Positions 10,969 to 22,404 of a stretch of DNA of 64,000 nt are shown piece after piece. Position 1 is the stretch's first letter; every line of letters starts with the position of its first letter. A program made the position numbers and the translations under genes. The notes beneath the pieces were generated by a model, which worked only from the letters and a program-made list of their open reading frames with translations, made no database searches and was not told the DNA's origin. This DNA is from Hexactinellida sp. DTS-2022 (lineage: Eukaryota > Porifera > Hexactinellida). The stretch lies in the NCBI GenBank assembly GCA_028753945.1, contig JAPNXP010000002.1, positions 7,626,001 to 7,690,000 on the forward strand, given 5' to 3'.

Positions 10969-11115
10969 GGCCGTATTCACTAATAAGTTAAGACCGAACT
11001 TAAGTTCGAACTTAAGACTTAAGTACTAAGTTCGAACTTAAGTCGTATTCACTAAGATTGGTATTTACTAAGATTTAAGTTCGTACTTAAGTTCGAACTT
11101 AAGTACGAACTTTAA
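10969..11115. mobile_element. Harbinger-type terminus with palindromic subrepeats
   Basis: Starts GGGCCGTATTCACTAA, the usual PIF/Harbinger-like terminus, followed by at least four overlapping copies of the palindrome AAGTTCGAACTT / CTTAAGTTCGAACTTAAG. These may be transposase or Myb-protein binding sites. Confidence 0.65.
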
Positions 11116-11320
11116 GCAAGCTAGGGAGGTTGCTTAAGTAATTTTGTATTAGACTAATTTAAGAATTTCATCGGATTCGTAATAATAATACTAGTATACT
11201 TTTATGCTACTCTCTAATTTGGTAGGCATATACAAGTAATCGTTATATATCTACACACTATCTATGATTCTATGTAGTCTAGCTAATAACAAAATTTATG
11301 ATTTTTCTAACAGCTTCTGG
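11116..11320. other. Harbinger interior, noncoding
   Basis: AT-rich spacer between the terminus and the Myb-like remnant. Confidence 0.4.
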
Positions 11321-11985
11321 CGTTTCAGACTGTAATACTCCCTCCCTCTGCTCTTCAATTAGCTAAAGTTGTGTGCGAATGCAACCATCTGTTGTAACAG
11401 CACTTCCAACTGTAAGGTTAATGTTGGGTTCTTCGGGAGCATACAAAATTGACGTATCGTCTACAGTACTAGCTGAGGAATCAGTTTGCTGCTGGCTGCT
11501 GTTGATGGTGATACGAAATTATCGACTGCACCTGAGATTCGGATAAAAGCTGGGGTGGTCTCAAACATCTCTATAATTCTATCAGATTTATTTATACTCA
11601 TATCTTCAACTAAAATTAACACGTCTTCGTCTTCGACAATTCCAGCGGAATTTGAGCCCCCTCCGGTTATTCTAGATTCCCTGAAGCTAGCATAAACTTT
11701 TGACTTGGCAGCTAAATTCAAGTTATCCTATTTTTTTAAAAGTCTTCTACCACTCTATTATTTCCATATACAGCGATTACTCTTCCTGTAATGGTTTTCC
11801 ACAGTTCCTTCTTTTTCCTATTGAGGTCAGCGCTGTTTCCTGAACCTCTCAATAAGTCGCCAGCAGATTCAAAGCGCACTCTCCTTCCTTCGTCCGATTT
11901 ATCTTCCTGGATTTTTCAATTCCGTTTTGAATTGGTTTTGTTCAACAGCAATTTATCAAATGGGAGAAAGAACATTGATCATGAA
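11320..11985 (-). pseudogene. Harbinger-associated Myb/SANT-like protein remnant
   Basis: On the minus strand one frame near 11800 reads LNRKKKELWKTIT, then YGNNRVVEDF, the pattern of the trihelix/Myb-SANT-like proteins that accompany Harbinger transposases in animals. After a frameshift and stop near 11740 the next frame (11461-11721) continues with a Ser/Asp-rich middle and ASSKLIPQLVL, and beyond a stop there is LQLEVLLQQMVAF, resembling the C-terminal helices of such proteins. In Harbinger elements this protein binds DNA and brings the transposase to the nucleus. Frameshifts and stops show it is dead. Located between the terminus at 10969 and the pogo-like element at 12007. Confidence 0.55.
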
Positions 11986-12006
11986 AATTAATCTTCAATG
12001 GAATTA

Positions 12007-12972
12007 CAGTACATCCTCCCTAATCCGATTCCCGCTAATCCGAATAGGAGAAACCAAAATATTCTTCTAATAAATGTGGGAAAAATCGTAAATTGCAATG
12101 GAAGTATAAAAATAAGTCTCAGGCAAGTATTTTGAGGAGACACTAGATGTTTAGTGCGGATTAAGGGCAACCGCTAGTTAATTTTCAAACATTGAATTTG
12201 AAATTTTTTGAAATAGCCATAAATTTGTCGATAACTATCTAGTAAATATGCATAATATTACAAGTTGAGAATTCATATATCCTCAGTTATAGCTTATTCA
12301 AATTTCTATACTGTACTGATCCATACTCATCCATACTAGGCAATTATCGACAATTCACTATCTAGAATTATGATTATGAATAGTAACCTTAATTATGAAA
12401 AGTTCCTTACTCTATTTAGCGAAGTCTGTACGGTTTAGAATTTTTGTTTTAGATATAAAATTATATAAATTTTATTTAGTAATTTTAGTAGAAAATATAT
12501 ATAAATTTTGTTCTAAAAAAATTAATGCTCAATAAAACTTAATGAAAAAGTGTCGTTTATAAATATTGAAATTTTTAATTTGTTTTCTAAAAAATTCAGA
12601 GTGATCAAAAACAACAACAATTGTGGCAATTTTTTTTTATAATTTTTAATTCTGTAAAGAAAATTTTAATTTTTTCCCAAAAGTGACCTCAAATGTAAAA
12701 AATTTTTAGTTTTTTTCGGATTCTTTTTCTTGACATATTTTCGGACTTGATCTATTATATATTGGGTATTAAAATATTTCTTCCTTTTGCAAAGGGAATT
12801 CACTAGCGGTTTTCCTTAACATGTTTTGTACAAGTTTGTTTCGGATTATCGAGATTCTCATTTATAGATACCCATAGAAAATGCATTATTTCACTAATCC
12901 GTCCGAATTTATTAATCGGAACAGAAGATTTTGAATCGGTACACCTCTGTTCGGATCAGCGAGGGTGTACTG
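12007..12972. mobile_element. Pogo-like non-autonomous element, complete (966 bp)
   Basis: Ends CAGTACATCCTCCCTAATCC and CGGATCAGCGAGGGTGTACTG, flanked by TA on both sides. The subterminal GGTTTCTCC and AATCCG motifs recur. The interior is very AT-rich and noncoding. It splits the Harbinger remnant. Relatives: 1793-1945, 21949-22402, 56890-57040 and a start at 62891. Confidence 0.85.
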
Positions 12973-13160
12973 TATATGCATTTGTTATTTTGTATATTTA
13001 TAGAGAACTTTACTGTTTCATGTTTAGACAGACTGACGTACGTAGACACTCCTCTAAATGTTCATAGGAAGCACTTGTCTCCATTCCAGTATTATATTTC
13101 TTTTTTGAATTAATTAAATATACGTACTTCAACTAATTATCTTCATTTACATATATAAAT

Positions 13161-13360
13161 TCAATCAAAATTATGAATAGCAATATGGTCTATGTAATGC
13201 TTTTCAGCCAAATGTCCCAATTCTTCAATTACAATAGGTTCATCCATATGTTGCTCAATAGGCGAATCGTCCAGTATTGGTTGCTTCCAAACTATTGCCA
13301 TATTATGTAGCACAGCACATGAAGTAATAATGGTGGAAACCTTGTCTGGAGCCATTCGGA
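13161..13360 (-). pseudogene. Harbinger transposase, C-terminal end
   Basis: A 64-codon minus-strand frame with APDKVSTIITSCAVLHNMAI, the C-terminal signature of the DDE transposase of PIF/Harbinger elements and the HARBI1 family (an alpha-helix ending in CAVLHN). The catalytic DDE core upstream is missing or unrecognisable beyond 13400. It is in the same orientation as the Myb-like remnant, as expected for one element, with the pogo-like insertion between them. Confidence 0.75.
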
Positions 13361-13399
13361 TCTCCCCATGTAGACAATGACCTAAACTGGCTCCCGAGC

Positions 13400-13989
13400 T
13401 AGAGATTCTTGTTGTTGTTGTTGTTCAGAAATGATTAGTGGAATCAAACCCGCCATTTGAATATAAATTATGAAAAGTAATATAGTCTTTGATGTATTTA
13501 CGGTATTTTGTATTGATTATCTGAACTTATACTCATGTCTATACACTAGAAATTAATCATACTCTAACAACGTTTATGTAAATTGTTATGTGCTAGTGAT
13601 TAATAAATGTGTTTACAATCCTTTCACCGCGTACAAGCACTTTGACTTTGATTATCTAAAGTATAATCTAAGTTATTTTATATATATTCTTTAATAAATA
13701 AGAGATCCACAAAACATTGTAGGCAACAAATATTTATGTAAATATTTAGGTATATTAACTATATTATTATTTGAGGCTGATTCCAAACTCCAAGAGAATA
13801 GAAATTGAGTGAAATAAAATTAACCTCAGTCAAACATTGTGTTAAATATTTACATCTTTGAAATCGGTTACTTACAATCAGTAATGCAAATGATTCCTCC
13901 CTTATGAAGAATTTTTAATTTTAAAACATTACCTGAACATTATTATCGACTCCAAAATTTGGGAAAATAATATTACACATTCCTTATTT
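13400..13989. other. No recognisable feature
   Basis: AT-rich. A short (GTT)n run lies near 13410. No gene seen. Confidence 0.5.
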
Positions 13990-14095
13990 GTTAACGCTAC
14001 CTACGACTAGTCAGGACTGTGACGTAATGGGTGAAATCAAAACTATTAACGATGTCAATTCAATTAGTATATCAGTTCCTTTACCTTACTATAGA
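13990..14095. repeat. Inverted copy of the repeat at 3065-3170
   Basis: ACGACTAGTCAGGACTGTG through ATATCAGTTCCTTTACC match the earlier copy on the opposite strand. Confidence 0.75.
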
Positions 14096-14176
14096 GCAGT
14101 GGTTCCCAACCTGGGAGGAATCCTCCCTGGGAAGGAATTTGGCCATCCTCGGGGAGGAATTCCACCTACTTAGATA

Positions 14177-14520
14177 TCTATATTATTAAATCTCGATTGT
14201 TGTGTTTGTTTGTGCGTTAATCCGGGTTGTAATAAAATGATGGGGGAAAAGAAACCGCATTTATAATTTTGATTGAAACTAACTTCCAAGTATCCTGAAC
14301 ACGAATTTCGCGATTATAAATTTATAATACGAGTTTTGTTGTTGTTATTTACACAAATAGGTAAACAAATTAGTGAAAATTCATAATAAACCTAGAAGTT
14401 GGCTTTCAACCGGTATTATAAGTATATAACTATGACAAATATTACTAATAAGGTAATCAATCGTTTAGCGAGGAGTAAGGCCGCGTAGCGGCCGTTAACT
14501 TGTAATGTGTAGCACCGATC
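14177..14520 (+). mobile_element. Helitron-like fragment (candidate)
   Basis: Begins A|TCTATATTATTAAATCTCG, resembling Helitron 5' ends, and has a 3'-type hairpin GGCCGCGTAGCGGCC near 14480. No CTRR end followed by T was fixed, so the right border is a guess. Confidence 0.4.
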
Positions 14521-14687
14521 TGTCGAAAGTGACCGAGATCGAAGGGCTCGTATTATGAAATTTTCTGGATCACTTTGTCTCACTGAGTGATTTAATCACT
14601 GAGTAATTAAAAATACCTAGTATTGATAATATTGACTGTTCTCATTAACAGTATTATTTATATTTTCACTTAGTTTTTCAGTAACCG

Positions 14688-14855
14688 CAAGGCCGCATTA
14701 AAGGGGGGGGGGACTATGGGTGCTGCAGCACCAGGGCCCAGGGCCTGAGGGGCCCATTAGGGGCCCGCGTAGCGTGCCTCCAGACAGTATAAGACAAATA
14801 GGGGCCGTGAAATTTGGACAGTACCAGGGCCCAGACGACCCTTAATGCGGCCTTG
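14688..14855. mobile_element. Nested hAT MITE, 168 bp
   Basis: Ends CAAGGCCGCATTAA / TTAATGCGGCCTTG. Flanks AGTAACCG and AGTAACAG form an 8-bp duplication with one mismatch. G+C-rich interior with a run of ten G. Lies inside the hAT element 14097-14970, so it is the younger of the two. Confidence 0.9.
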
Positions 14856-15389
14856 AGTAACAGTATTTCATGACCAAAATAGTACATTGTAGTGCTGGGG
14901 AGGAATTATAGCAAAAATATATGTTAGGGGTAATATCGTGACATTTGTTGGAAAATGTTGGGAACCACTGCTATAGAGTATTTGAAAAATAACTAACATC
15001 ATGGATTTCATTCTCAAACTTGCCTATATTCAATGAAAACATGTATAGCGTTGCTATGTAATATAAGCCATAGATATATCTAGTAGAAAAACATGATAAC
15101 TATAAACACTTTGTTTTTAATTCATAACTCGTCAAATAAATATGCATTCAACTTGCGTATACGAGAAAATCACCAATATTATCTAAATTTATATTATTTA
15201 TTTGGAATTCAAAAATTTAGGACAATTTTTCGATGGAATTTCCCTATTTATGAGAAATGTGGCCATACAACTTTGCGAAATTAGAAAAAAGTATGGAAAC
15301 GCTCTGAACGTTATTTAGATATACATATATATAAACTACATCTCCCCGAAATTTCAAGTTGATACGATAAATAATCACGGAGTTCTCTA

Positions 15390-15905
15390 GTTTTTGCCGG
15401 TATTAGAAAATATTTATGTGGAGTAGAGGGTATAGAAGGACACAATAGTGGCACAAACCTTCAATACTTCTTACAGATAATGGTTTGAAGATAATTGAAG
15501 CAGTTCATATTCCTCGAAAACGATTACTGATAGTGTTAGCAAGTTAGAGCTAAGCTCTTGCACAACTCTGATTTTCATGATCGATGGTTTGTGATGGTCA
15601 CATGACACCTCCATATATGGGCATGGGCTTCTTAGCATGGTAACGATTTGGAAAATAGTCCAATTTGTTATTCCAATGATATATGCATGATATATTGATG
15701 TGAATAATCGATTAGAGCTAAGCTCAGCTTTCTCTAGTTTATGAGATACAAAATTGCTGAATCATCAAAATGTGGCACATATCCATGCCCATATATGGTC
15801 ATTTGAAAAATGGGGCGTCTGAGGGTCACAAAATGTATTAGGGACGCATAGGAAGTCGTATATTGAGAGCCTTTTTCCTAGTGCATTTTAATTCTAGGTG
15901 CACGG
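15390..15905. repeat. Family D repeat (ATATATGGGCAT), copy
   Basis: Shares the order AGTTAGAGCTAAGCTC, CCATATATGGGCAT, GAGCTAAGCTC, TGCCCATATATGG, GGTCACAAAATGTATTA with 27600-28030, and less well with 47860-48180 and 19540-19880. Ends not resolved. Confidence 0.65.
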
Positions 15906-16199
15906 GTGTCTGAGAAATGTTTTCAGAGGGGGTGTGTTAGAAATAGGACCCCAAGGATAGATAATGGCCCTAACTTAGCGAATTTTCTCTTTCTATATGA
16001 TTTTTTTATCAATATTGTTTTTTTTCCATACAGACTATCTAATGGGCCAGGTGTATTCAAGGAAAATCACAAAAAATCACGTCAGTTACAGCAAACAATC
16101 CATCTGAAAGTGCTGAACCACTGAAAAAGTACACTCAGCACCCCAAATATCGTACTTATAGAGGTCAAATTAATCGAGATATTGTACGTTTGACCTTTG

Positions 16200-16370
16200 C
16201 ATATCCTTGGGGGCTTAATCAAGCGTCTATATATAGTCCCCCCTCCCAAGAGAATTTAGGAAGTGTTCGTTATAGTAAATAGAGTGATTCGTCCCCCCTT
16301 GCCCCCCCCCGACTCCCTGAACTTGCCCCCCCAACATAAAACTTGCCCCCCTGAATTACATACTCTAGCC
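16200..16370. repeat. C-rich low-complexity segment
   Basis: Several poly-C runs (CCCCCCTTGCCCCCCCCCC, CTTGCCCCCC repeated three times) within otherwise AT-rich DNA. Probably a MITE interior; ends unresolved. Confidence 0.5.
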
Positions 16371-16617
16371 ACGTGCCTGCTTTATGGTTTCAAGAATTCC
16401 TCATTTAACGCCATTGTTATATTGGATTGAAGGAATTCTTTACAGTTCATCAGAAGAGGTGTTTTAATTAAGTATGAACTTTTACTTTTAAATTAACTTG
16501 CTACTAAATTAACGAGACCGAGATTGGAGATCTTGATAACGGTTTCAGAAACGCGATTTTTCATTTAATATATGATCATGCAACTTTTTTTAAAATATAT
16601 CCTAGATCAGGAACCTG

Positions 16618-17611
16618 CAAACTTTTGAATGAAGTGTGCCAGTTTACCTATAATGTTGACATATTTATGACCTTCCGTGACAAATATAATCCTCATAGTT
16701 CTGTCACTGGAAAATTTGTCTACAAAGTTTACCCGCGTAAAATTTACCGGCAAAATTTGTTTCGGTGGCCCAAATTTCCATGGAAAATGGTCCAGGCAGT
16801 GTCGCCCACAGGGTACGCAGTATAAGCACGTGCGTTTACAAATTTAACTGGGTAAGTTTCTTGGTTGTTTAATGCGTATTTTATTGATACTTATTAACTA
16901 TAATTGGTTTTTCAGCATTATTCGTATATCTTACTTCTTATATCGCACTATTGGAATTGCAATGAACAACTTTCGTTTTATTCGTTATTCTTTTTAAAAT
17001 AAAAATGCTATAAACTTACAGGGCATCATGTTAATCGACCTATAGTATAGTCTGTATAGTATAAATTTGATTACTTGCTAGCATCTTGTTTACAAAAAGA
17101 TTTTAACATATATTACTGAAATACTTTGAAAACATCCCTGGTAGATCATATATTCAACGGAAAACGTACTGATGGATAGCGTATATTGTATTATACGTAT
17201 TATACGCAATACGCATATCAATTAACTTAAGGCTCGAAGTACACCTTCAGAACGGAGGCCCAGAACATTGATTAAATAAATATTATTGCATATTTCGCAT
17301 ACTCTATAGATGTTGTATATTCACAGGAATTTTCATCCGGAAATTCCAAATACTCTAGGAAATATGCCACCTTCCGCCACTGACGTAATCCATAATTTGG
17401 TGGAGTTTTCGTCACAATTTAGAGCGGAATTATCTAATTTTTATTGATTAATACTACATAACTTAAGATTAATTATTTGAGAGCAGTGAAATTCGCCGAT
17501 GTACAGACGCAAATGATAAAATTACTTAAATAGGAAATGTTCACTCTCTGGCCCGCAACACTATGACATTTATCCATTTTGGCCGCAGCTTAAAAGGATT
17601 GCCCACCCCTG
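16618..17611. mobile_element. hAT MITE, family F, both ends (994 bp)
   Basis: Left end CAGGAACCTGCAAACTTTTG, right end AAAAGGATTGCCCACCCCTG: imperfect inverted repeats of the common CAGGGGTNGGCAA type. Flanks TCCTAGAT and CATTAGAA share only TAGA in register, so the duplication is decayed. Left part equals 10789-10968; a solo end of the same type is at 21780. Confidence 0.7.
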
Positions 17612-17862
17612 CATTAGAACCTACCTAAATATTATATTCTGAATTTTTCACAAAAAATTCATGATAATTTTGGACCACGAAAACAATAAGCGCCGGGGCG
17701 CTTATTCTGGGAAATACGGTAAGTATAGTAAAATAATAAATTACAATAAATTAATTAATTTTATGAATTGTGTATGTGTATATAATTATACCTTTCTAGA
17801 TTAGATAAGGGAATAGGACTTCAAAATATAAGGCTTAAGCAAATGCATAATTTTCCCTAATT

Positions 17863-18240
17863 CAGTAGACTCCGCTTAATTTAGCCACCGATTAAGAGAT
17901 TATCCGCTTAATGGGTCAAAACTTCACAGAATTTATAGTACGGATTGACAGTTTGGAATAAAAGATTTCCGATTAAAAGATAAGGGCAACAATTTTTGAA
18001 TTTCTTCGAAAAACGAAGAAATTTTTTATAAGCCAATATATAATAGATAAAGTAAGAAAATATGTCAAGAATACGAATCTGAAATTTTTTTAAAGATTTC
18101 ACCTTTGAGGTCACTTTTGGGGTAAAATTGGAATAAAATTTAAAAAATTTGACATTATACAAAAAAAAATTCTACCACAAATGTTTTTGATTTCGATCAT
18201 TCTGAATATATTTAAGGGTCGACCGGCATCATCACTAAAT
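17863..18240 (+). mobile_element. Pogo-like element fragment
   Basis: Starts CAGTAGACTCCGCTTAATTT with repeated GATTAAGAGA/CCGCTTAATGGG words. The AT-rich interior (TTTGAGGTCACTTTTGGG, GATCATTCTGAA) matches 12580-12690 in reverse complement. Confidence 0.55.
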
Positions 18241-18440
18241 TGCTGATATTGTAGACTTTGGATTTTATAAGATTTGACCTTATCTATACTGATGACAAAT
18301 CCACCATCAGAATTGATTTCGAAAAATACTCATTCGAGTGATTGATTAAGGATGACAGACAAAACTACTTTACTTTATGCAGGTAAACTATTAGAAAATA
18401 TTTCCAAATGCGTTGGAAGGAGTAGAGCAGAGGTACTTAA

Positions 18441-19125
18441 GCAGATATGTAGTAGATTTAACAAATTATACAAATACTATATTTCTTTAATTAAACACTA
18501 CTAGCTATACTTTGACAAGTTAACTATCCAAACCGAAAGAAAGATTTGATTCTGAGATTTTTTACCTTTTTGACGTCACTAAAGTTCAAAGACTCCGTCA
18601 TTTAGTACAAAAAATTTCTGCGGTAATTTCCCGAAAGTGACCTCTGTATAACTCGCATATCTCAAAAAGTATAATTCGGAGAGAAATAAACTATTACTCA
18701 AAAATTATCCTTATCAGTATTTGTTAAAGGTTTGCCGTGTCGAATTTCAACTTTAATAGAAAGTTATAGAGTTAATAATTATATAATGCCAAATTTCTGC
18801 AAGAATCGAGTGAATATTTGAAAATCTTGAGAAAAAAAGAATAAAATAAATATCGAAAATTCTGTGTGGAGAAATCTCTTGTACTAATAGAGTAGAGTTA
18901 AATTGTACTAAATTAGAACTAGCGCCAAACAGAGAAAATTGCTAGAATTTTAATTGACTAGTATGGATTCACTATTACGCTATTTTAAACTATCAATATC
19001 TAATTCAAATCTTCATTTTAGAGAATTGTGATCATACTGTTATTTGTTCCAATCAAAAAGTAATGTCTGAAAACGCAATAAAAATTGGGGGTTATCTGGT
19101 GTCGAAAACCTACGACCCTATCTCG
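18441..19125. mobile_element. TTAA-flanked MITE, family A, copy 1
   Basis: TTAA at 18437-18440 and 19126-19129. Diverged ends GCAGATATG and CCCTATCTCG. Interior landmarks GACGTCACTAAAGT, AAAGTGACC and ACTCGCATATCTCAAAAAG match the copy at 25161-25851. Confidence 0.7.
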
Positions 19126-19260
19126 TTAACCGTTGGGGAATTACCCACTAGTGGGCAATTGAGGATCCTCAGGTGGGGAATGGAGCTTCAGGCTAAAAAG
19201 TTTACAAATCATTAACAGTAGCTTGGAATATTTTCTTGGAATTCAACATGTTCAATTTAA

Positions 19261-20141
19261 GGTGTCACAAGGTTAAATATGGCCAGTTACTACAGAACGT
19301 CTCCACAAAATTAATCAGAACACTCCAATTTTTATATCAGCATGACTGGAAGCACATAAAAAGTCATCAAAAAAATTTCTAGAAGATTCTGAAGTATATT
19401 CTTGGCAGGATGGATCAAAACGTCGTAAATCCATACGTGCAGGGCCAGCAGGGGGCAGAAAATGGACCATCAGCTATAAGTCCTTCAAATTCAATCGTAT
19501 TGCTTAGCAAATTTAGATTTAGACCAATTAGAATGACTCTGAACAGTTGAGATACTAAATTCATATTTCAGCAAATTTTAATTTATTTGACCATATATGG
19601 TCATATGGATGCGCCACTTTTGATGAGGGAGCAATTAATTATCTCACGAATGAGAAGTCGTTGCGACTAGCTCTAACCATTTGACAATGTCAATAAATCA
19701 ATACAAATTCACTGGGCAACAAATTGGAACTACATACAATGTAGTTTACATTCCATTATTTTGTTTACCATATATGGATGTGTCATGTGGCACAATTTAA
19801 TGACGTAATCAAAAATAAAATCTTCTTTAGAGCTTAGTTCTAACTTCCGGACACTAACAGCGGCATATTTTAGACTTCTTTAGCAGGATTATGATTATAT
19901 ATCAAAGTTATTTAGTTACAAATGACCGGTGCCACGTGGTTTAGTGTCCTTTTGACCGAATTTCAGACGGATTTTGGGATGTTTTGTACTTTCCTGACAA
20001 GAATATACATTAGAATCTTCTAGAAATTATTTTGATGACTTTTTAAGTGCTTCCAGTCATGCTGATATATAAATTGGAGTGTTCTGATTAACTTTGTAGA
20101 GACGTTCTATAGAAACTGGCCATATTTAACTTCCTGACTCC
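19261..20141. mobile_element. TTAA-flanked element with 150-bp inverted repeats
   Basis: Arms 19261-19410 and 19992-20141 pair over about 150 bp (GGTGTCACAAGGTTAAATAT start; TCAGCATGACTGGAAGCAC within). TTAA lies on both sides (19257-19260, 20142-20145). The interior carries family D words (CATATATGGTCATATG). Noncoding. Confidence 0.85.
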
Positions 20142-20204
20142 TTAATGTATTAAATTATACTTGCACATATTTTCAGATTTCTAGGTTGAACTCGTACGTA
20201 TATT

Positions 20205-20470
20205 AACGTTGCAAGTAGATCTAAATAATTGTTGTAATATTTTGAATAAAAAAAATGCCAAATAATCATGAAATCTTTGTCTAGGTTTCAGTATATGAAT
20301 GACTAATAAATATCTAGTAAGCACGAAAACTGAAGGGGAAATAGCTTGGATATATTCACTAATATATCTATTGAATAAATTAAGCTCTATCAGCGTTTAA
20401 ACATCTGTGGTTTTTGGAGTAAATTGCCGCAAATATTTTCAGTCAGTATAGGAATGTAGTATTCTTGTTC
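20205..20470. repeat. Dispersed repeat H, copy 2
   Basis: Near-identical to 5750-6010, ending abruptly where the Tigger sequence begins. Confidence 0.75.
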
Positions 20471-20504
20471 CAATACCATGTGTCTCTTGTTGTAACTAAG
20501 GAAT

Positions 20505-21400
20505 CGCATATTCATATGGAGCTGTAGCACTTCTTTTGATGACTTCTTCTGAGCGCCCCCACTGTTTTCGAGGCGTCCTGAACCTTTCAGTGGAGTATGA
20601 TGCCAACCGGACCGCTTGGATGACAAGTAAGAAGTTTGAAAAATGGCTAAGGCAGGTGAACAATTCCATGAAGTAGAAGACAGGAAAATCGCCAAGATTC
20701 TTGACAACTTCTCTGGTCATCCTAACTTAACCTTGTCCCATGTCAAGCTTTTCTTCCTCCCACCCAATAACAACTTCCATGACTCAGCCCATGGACGCAG
20801 GCATCATCAAGAACCTCAAACACCACTACCGGCGTTTTCTGATTAGAAAGCGGTTGTTGGCAGTTGATTCTGAAACGGGGTTCAAACTTGACTTGCTCCA
20901 GGCCCTAGACTGGCTGAAAATGTCTTGGATAATGTCTCCCCTGCAACCATCAAGCATTGCTTTCAGCACGTTGGATTCAAGGATGTAGCTGGCACTGAAG
21001 ATACCCGAGCGCCCGACACATCACTCTGGAACAGTGCTGAAGAGGCTGGGTTTGTGTCGGATGGCTTATCATTCGATGACTTTGTTACTCTGGATGATGG
21101 TGTGGCAATCGGACTGGTGCAGAGGGTCTCGAAGTTGACGATCTTTTTAATATCCTGCACCCTGTAGTCTTGCCTGATGAAGATGAAGATGTTGATGAAG
21201 ACGATGAGGATGAACCCACCCTACCAGCTCCGTCATTCGACACTGCTGCCTCATGCCTTGACACCGTTATGAAGTTCTTGCGCACTCTTCCATGCTCAGA
21301 GAAACGGAGTCAGCCCATCCGCGAGATTCAAGTTTTCTTGGCAGACCGTCAGTTGAATCGGTTGCAGCTGTCCTTAGTAACCAGTTTTCCAGTCTAATGA
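20505..21400 (+). pseudogene. Tigger/pogo transposase remnant (DDE_1, CENP-B-like)
   Basis: Plus-strand frames spliced by small indels give the C-terminal half of a Tigger-type transposase. The order is: NRTAWMTSKKFEKWL (about 20610); ILDNFSGHPNL, containing the second catalytic Asp region; VKLFFLPP; MTQPMDAGIIKNLKHHYRR, the signature after it; then ALDWLK, NVSPATIKHCFQHVGF; and an acidic tail with DEDEDVDEDDEDE. At least three frame changes and an internal stop make it inactive. The N-terminal CENP-B DNA-binding domain is absent. Base composition is clearly more G+C-rich than the flanks, as is usual for a transposase ORF. Its left border coincides with the end of repeat H, so it may have inserted there. 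Confidence 0.85.
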
Positions 21401-21539
21401 CAAACATTAAATTCCGTCATATAATTTTATTATCCAACTACAAGTACTACTACATAAGTCTACATTGTATATCATCATATTTATACCTCATCAATTGTTA
21501 TTGGTTCGTGTTCAAATTAGTGTTGAACCATATGAAAAT

Positions 21540-21779
21540 ATGAATAAATTTGGGATAGAAAGTATATAATGCATATTTGGAGGTACTTCCGATTTACCGA
21601 CACATCGCATATAGTGACCTTTTTATCTTGCCCAAACGAATGTCGTTAAATCCAATGTTTACTGTTCTTCGAAGTACAAACTTGTGGAAACAAATTGTAT
21701 CTACAGTTCAATTAATATATGTATGAGGCAGACAAAATCTGGAAAAACAAAACCTCCAACTGTGTCAGATGTTCTAAAT
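21540..21779. other. No recognisable feature
   Basis: AT-rich unique sequence. Confidence 0.5.
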
Positions 21780-21850
21780 CAGGAGTTGGCTACCTTTTGA
21801 GCCTGCGGGCCAGAATGATTAATTAACCGCATTAGTGGGGCCAAGTGACT
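21780..21850 (+). mobile_element. hAT family F solo end
   Basis: CAGGAGTTGGCTACCTTTTG followed by GAGCCTGCGGGCC, the common animal hAT MITE terminus. Partner end not found. Confidence 0.5.
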
Positions 21851-21948
21851 TACCATCCTTTAGTCTTACTCGTGTAGAATTGGTAATTATGAGAAATATG
21901 CTTGGACTTATCTGAATAATGTTAGCATACTATTATTTATAAAAATAT

Positions 21949-22402
21949 TGTACACCCTCGTTAATCCGAACCTAGCTATTCGAACAGCAAATCCCCAACT
22001 ATTTTTCATATAAATTTGGACAATGGAATTATGAAAAAATGTCTTATGTATGTACAGTAGATGCCGGATATAAGCACACCGGTTATAATAACATATCGGA
22101 TATAAGCACACTATGTTTGAGTATCGGTTGCAATATACCCTGTATAATTTATGTCGGTTAGAAGCACATTAAGTGCAGTTCCCGAAGATGTGCATATAAC
22201 CGGCATCCACTGTATTTAGGTAGTACTGTTATATGTTTAGTTTTGATTTAAAAGGTTTGGACTTGTTTTGTTCGCAATTTCAGTGTCTCATTTCATAGAG
22301 GACGATATAAATCCTATTACTTCACTAATCCGTTACTAATTCACAATTTGGACAGATTTTTTTAAAAATCAACACCTCTGTTCCGATTAGCGACGGTGTA
22401 TC
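21949..22402. mobile_element. Pogo-like MITE with a nested MITE
   Basis: Left end TGTACACCCTCGTTAATCCG, right end CCGATTAGCGACGGTGTATCG: same family as 12007-12972. It contains the complete mariner-type MITE 22055-22212. Confidence 0.75.
22055..22212. mobile_element. 158-bp mariner-type MITE
   Basis: Ends CAGTAGATGCCGGATATAAG and ATAACCGGCATCCACTG, TA on both sides. Interior repeats ATAAGCACAC / TAAGCACA. A diverged partial copy is at 51275-51350. Confidence 0.85.
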
Positions 22403-22404
22403 GT

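Larger units (their letters stand above)
14097..14970. mobile_element. hAT element, non-autonomous, perfect 8-bp TSD
   Basis: Ends CAGTGGTTCCCAACCTGGG and GTTGGGAACCACTG. The flanking CTATAGAG at 14089-14096 and 14971-14978 is identical. It contains a second hAT MITE (14688-14855) and Helitron-like sequence from about 14177. No transposase frame. Confidence 0.9.

Noticed and set aside
20390-21285. Minus-strand ORFs over the Tigger region
   Set aside because: Antisense to the recognisable plus-strand transposase; Ser/Thr-rich shadows of its acidic tail.
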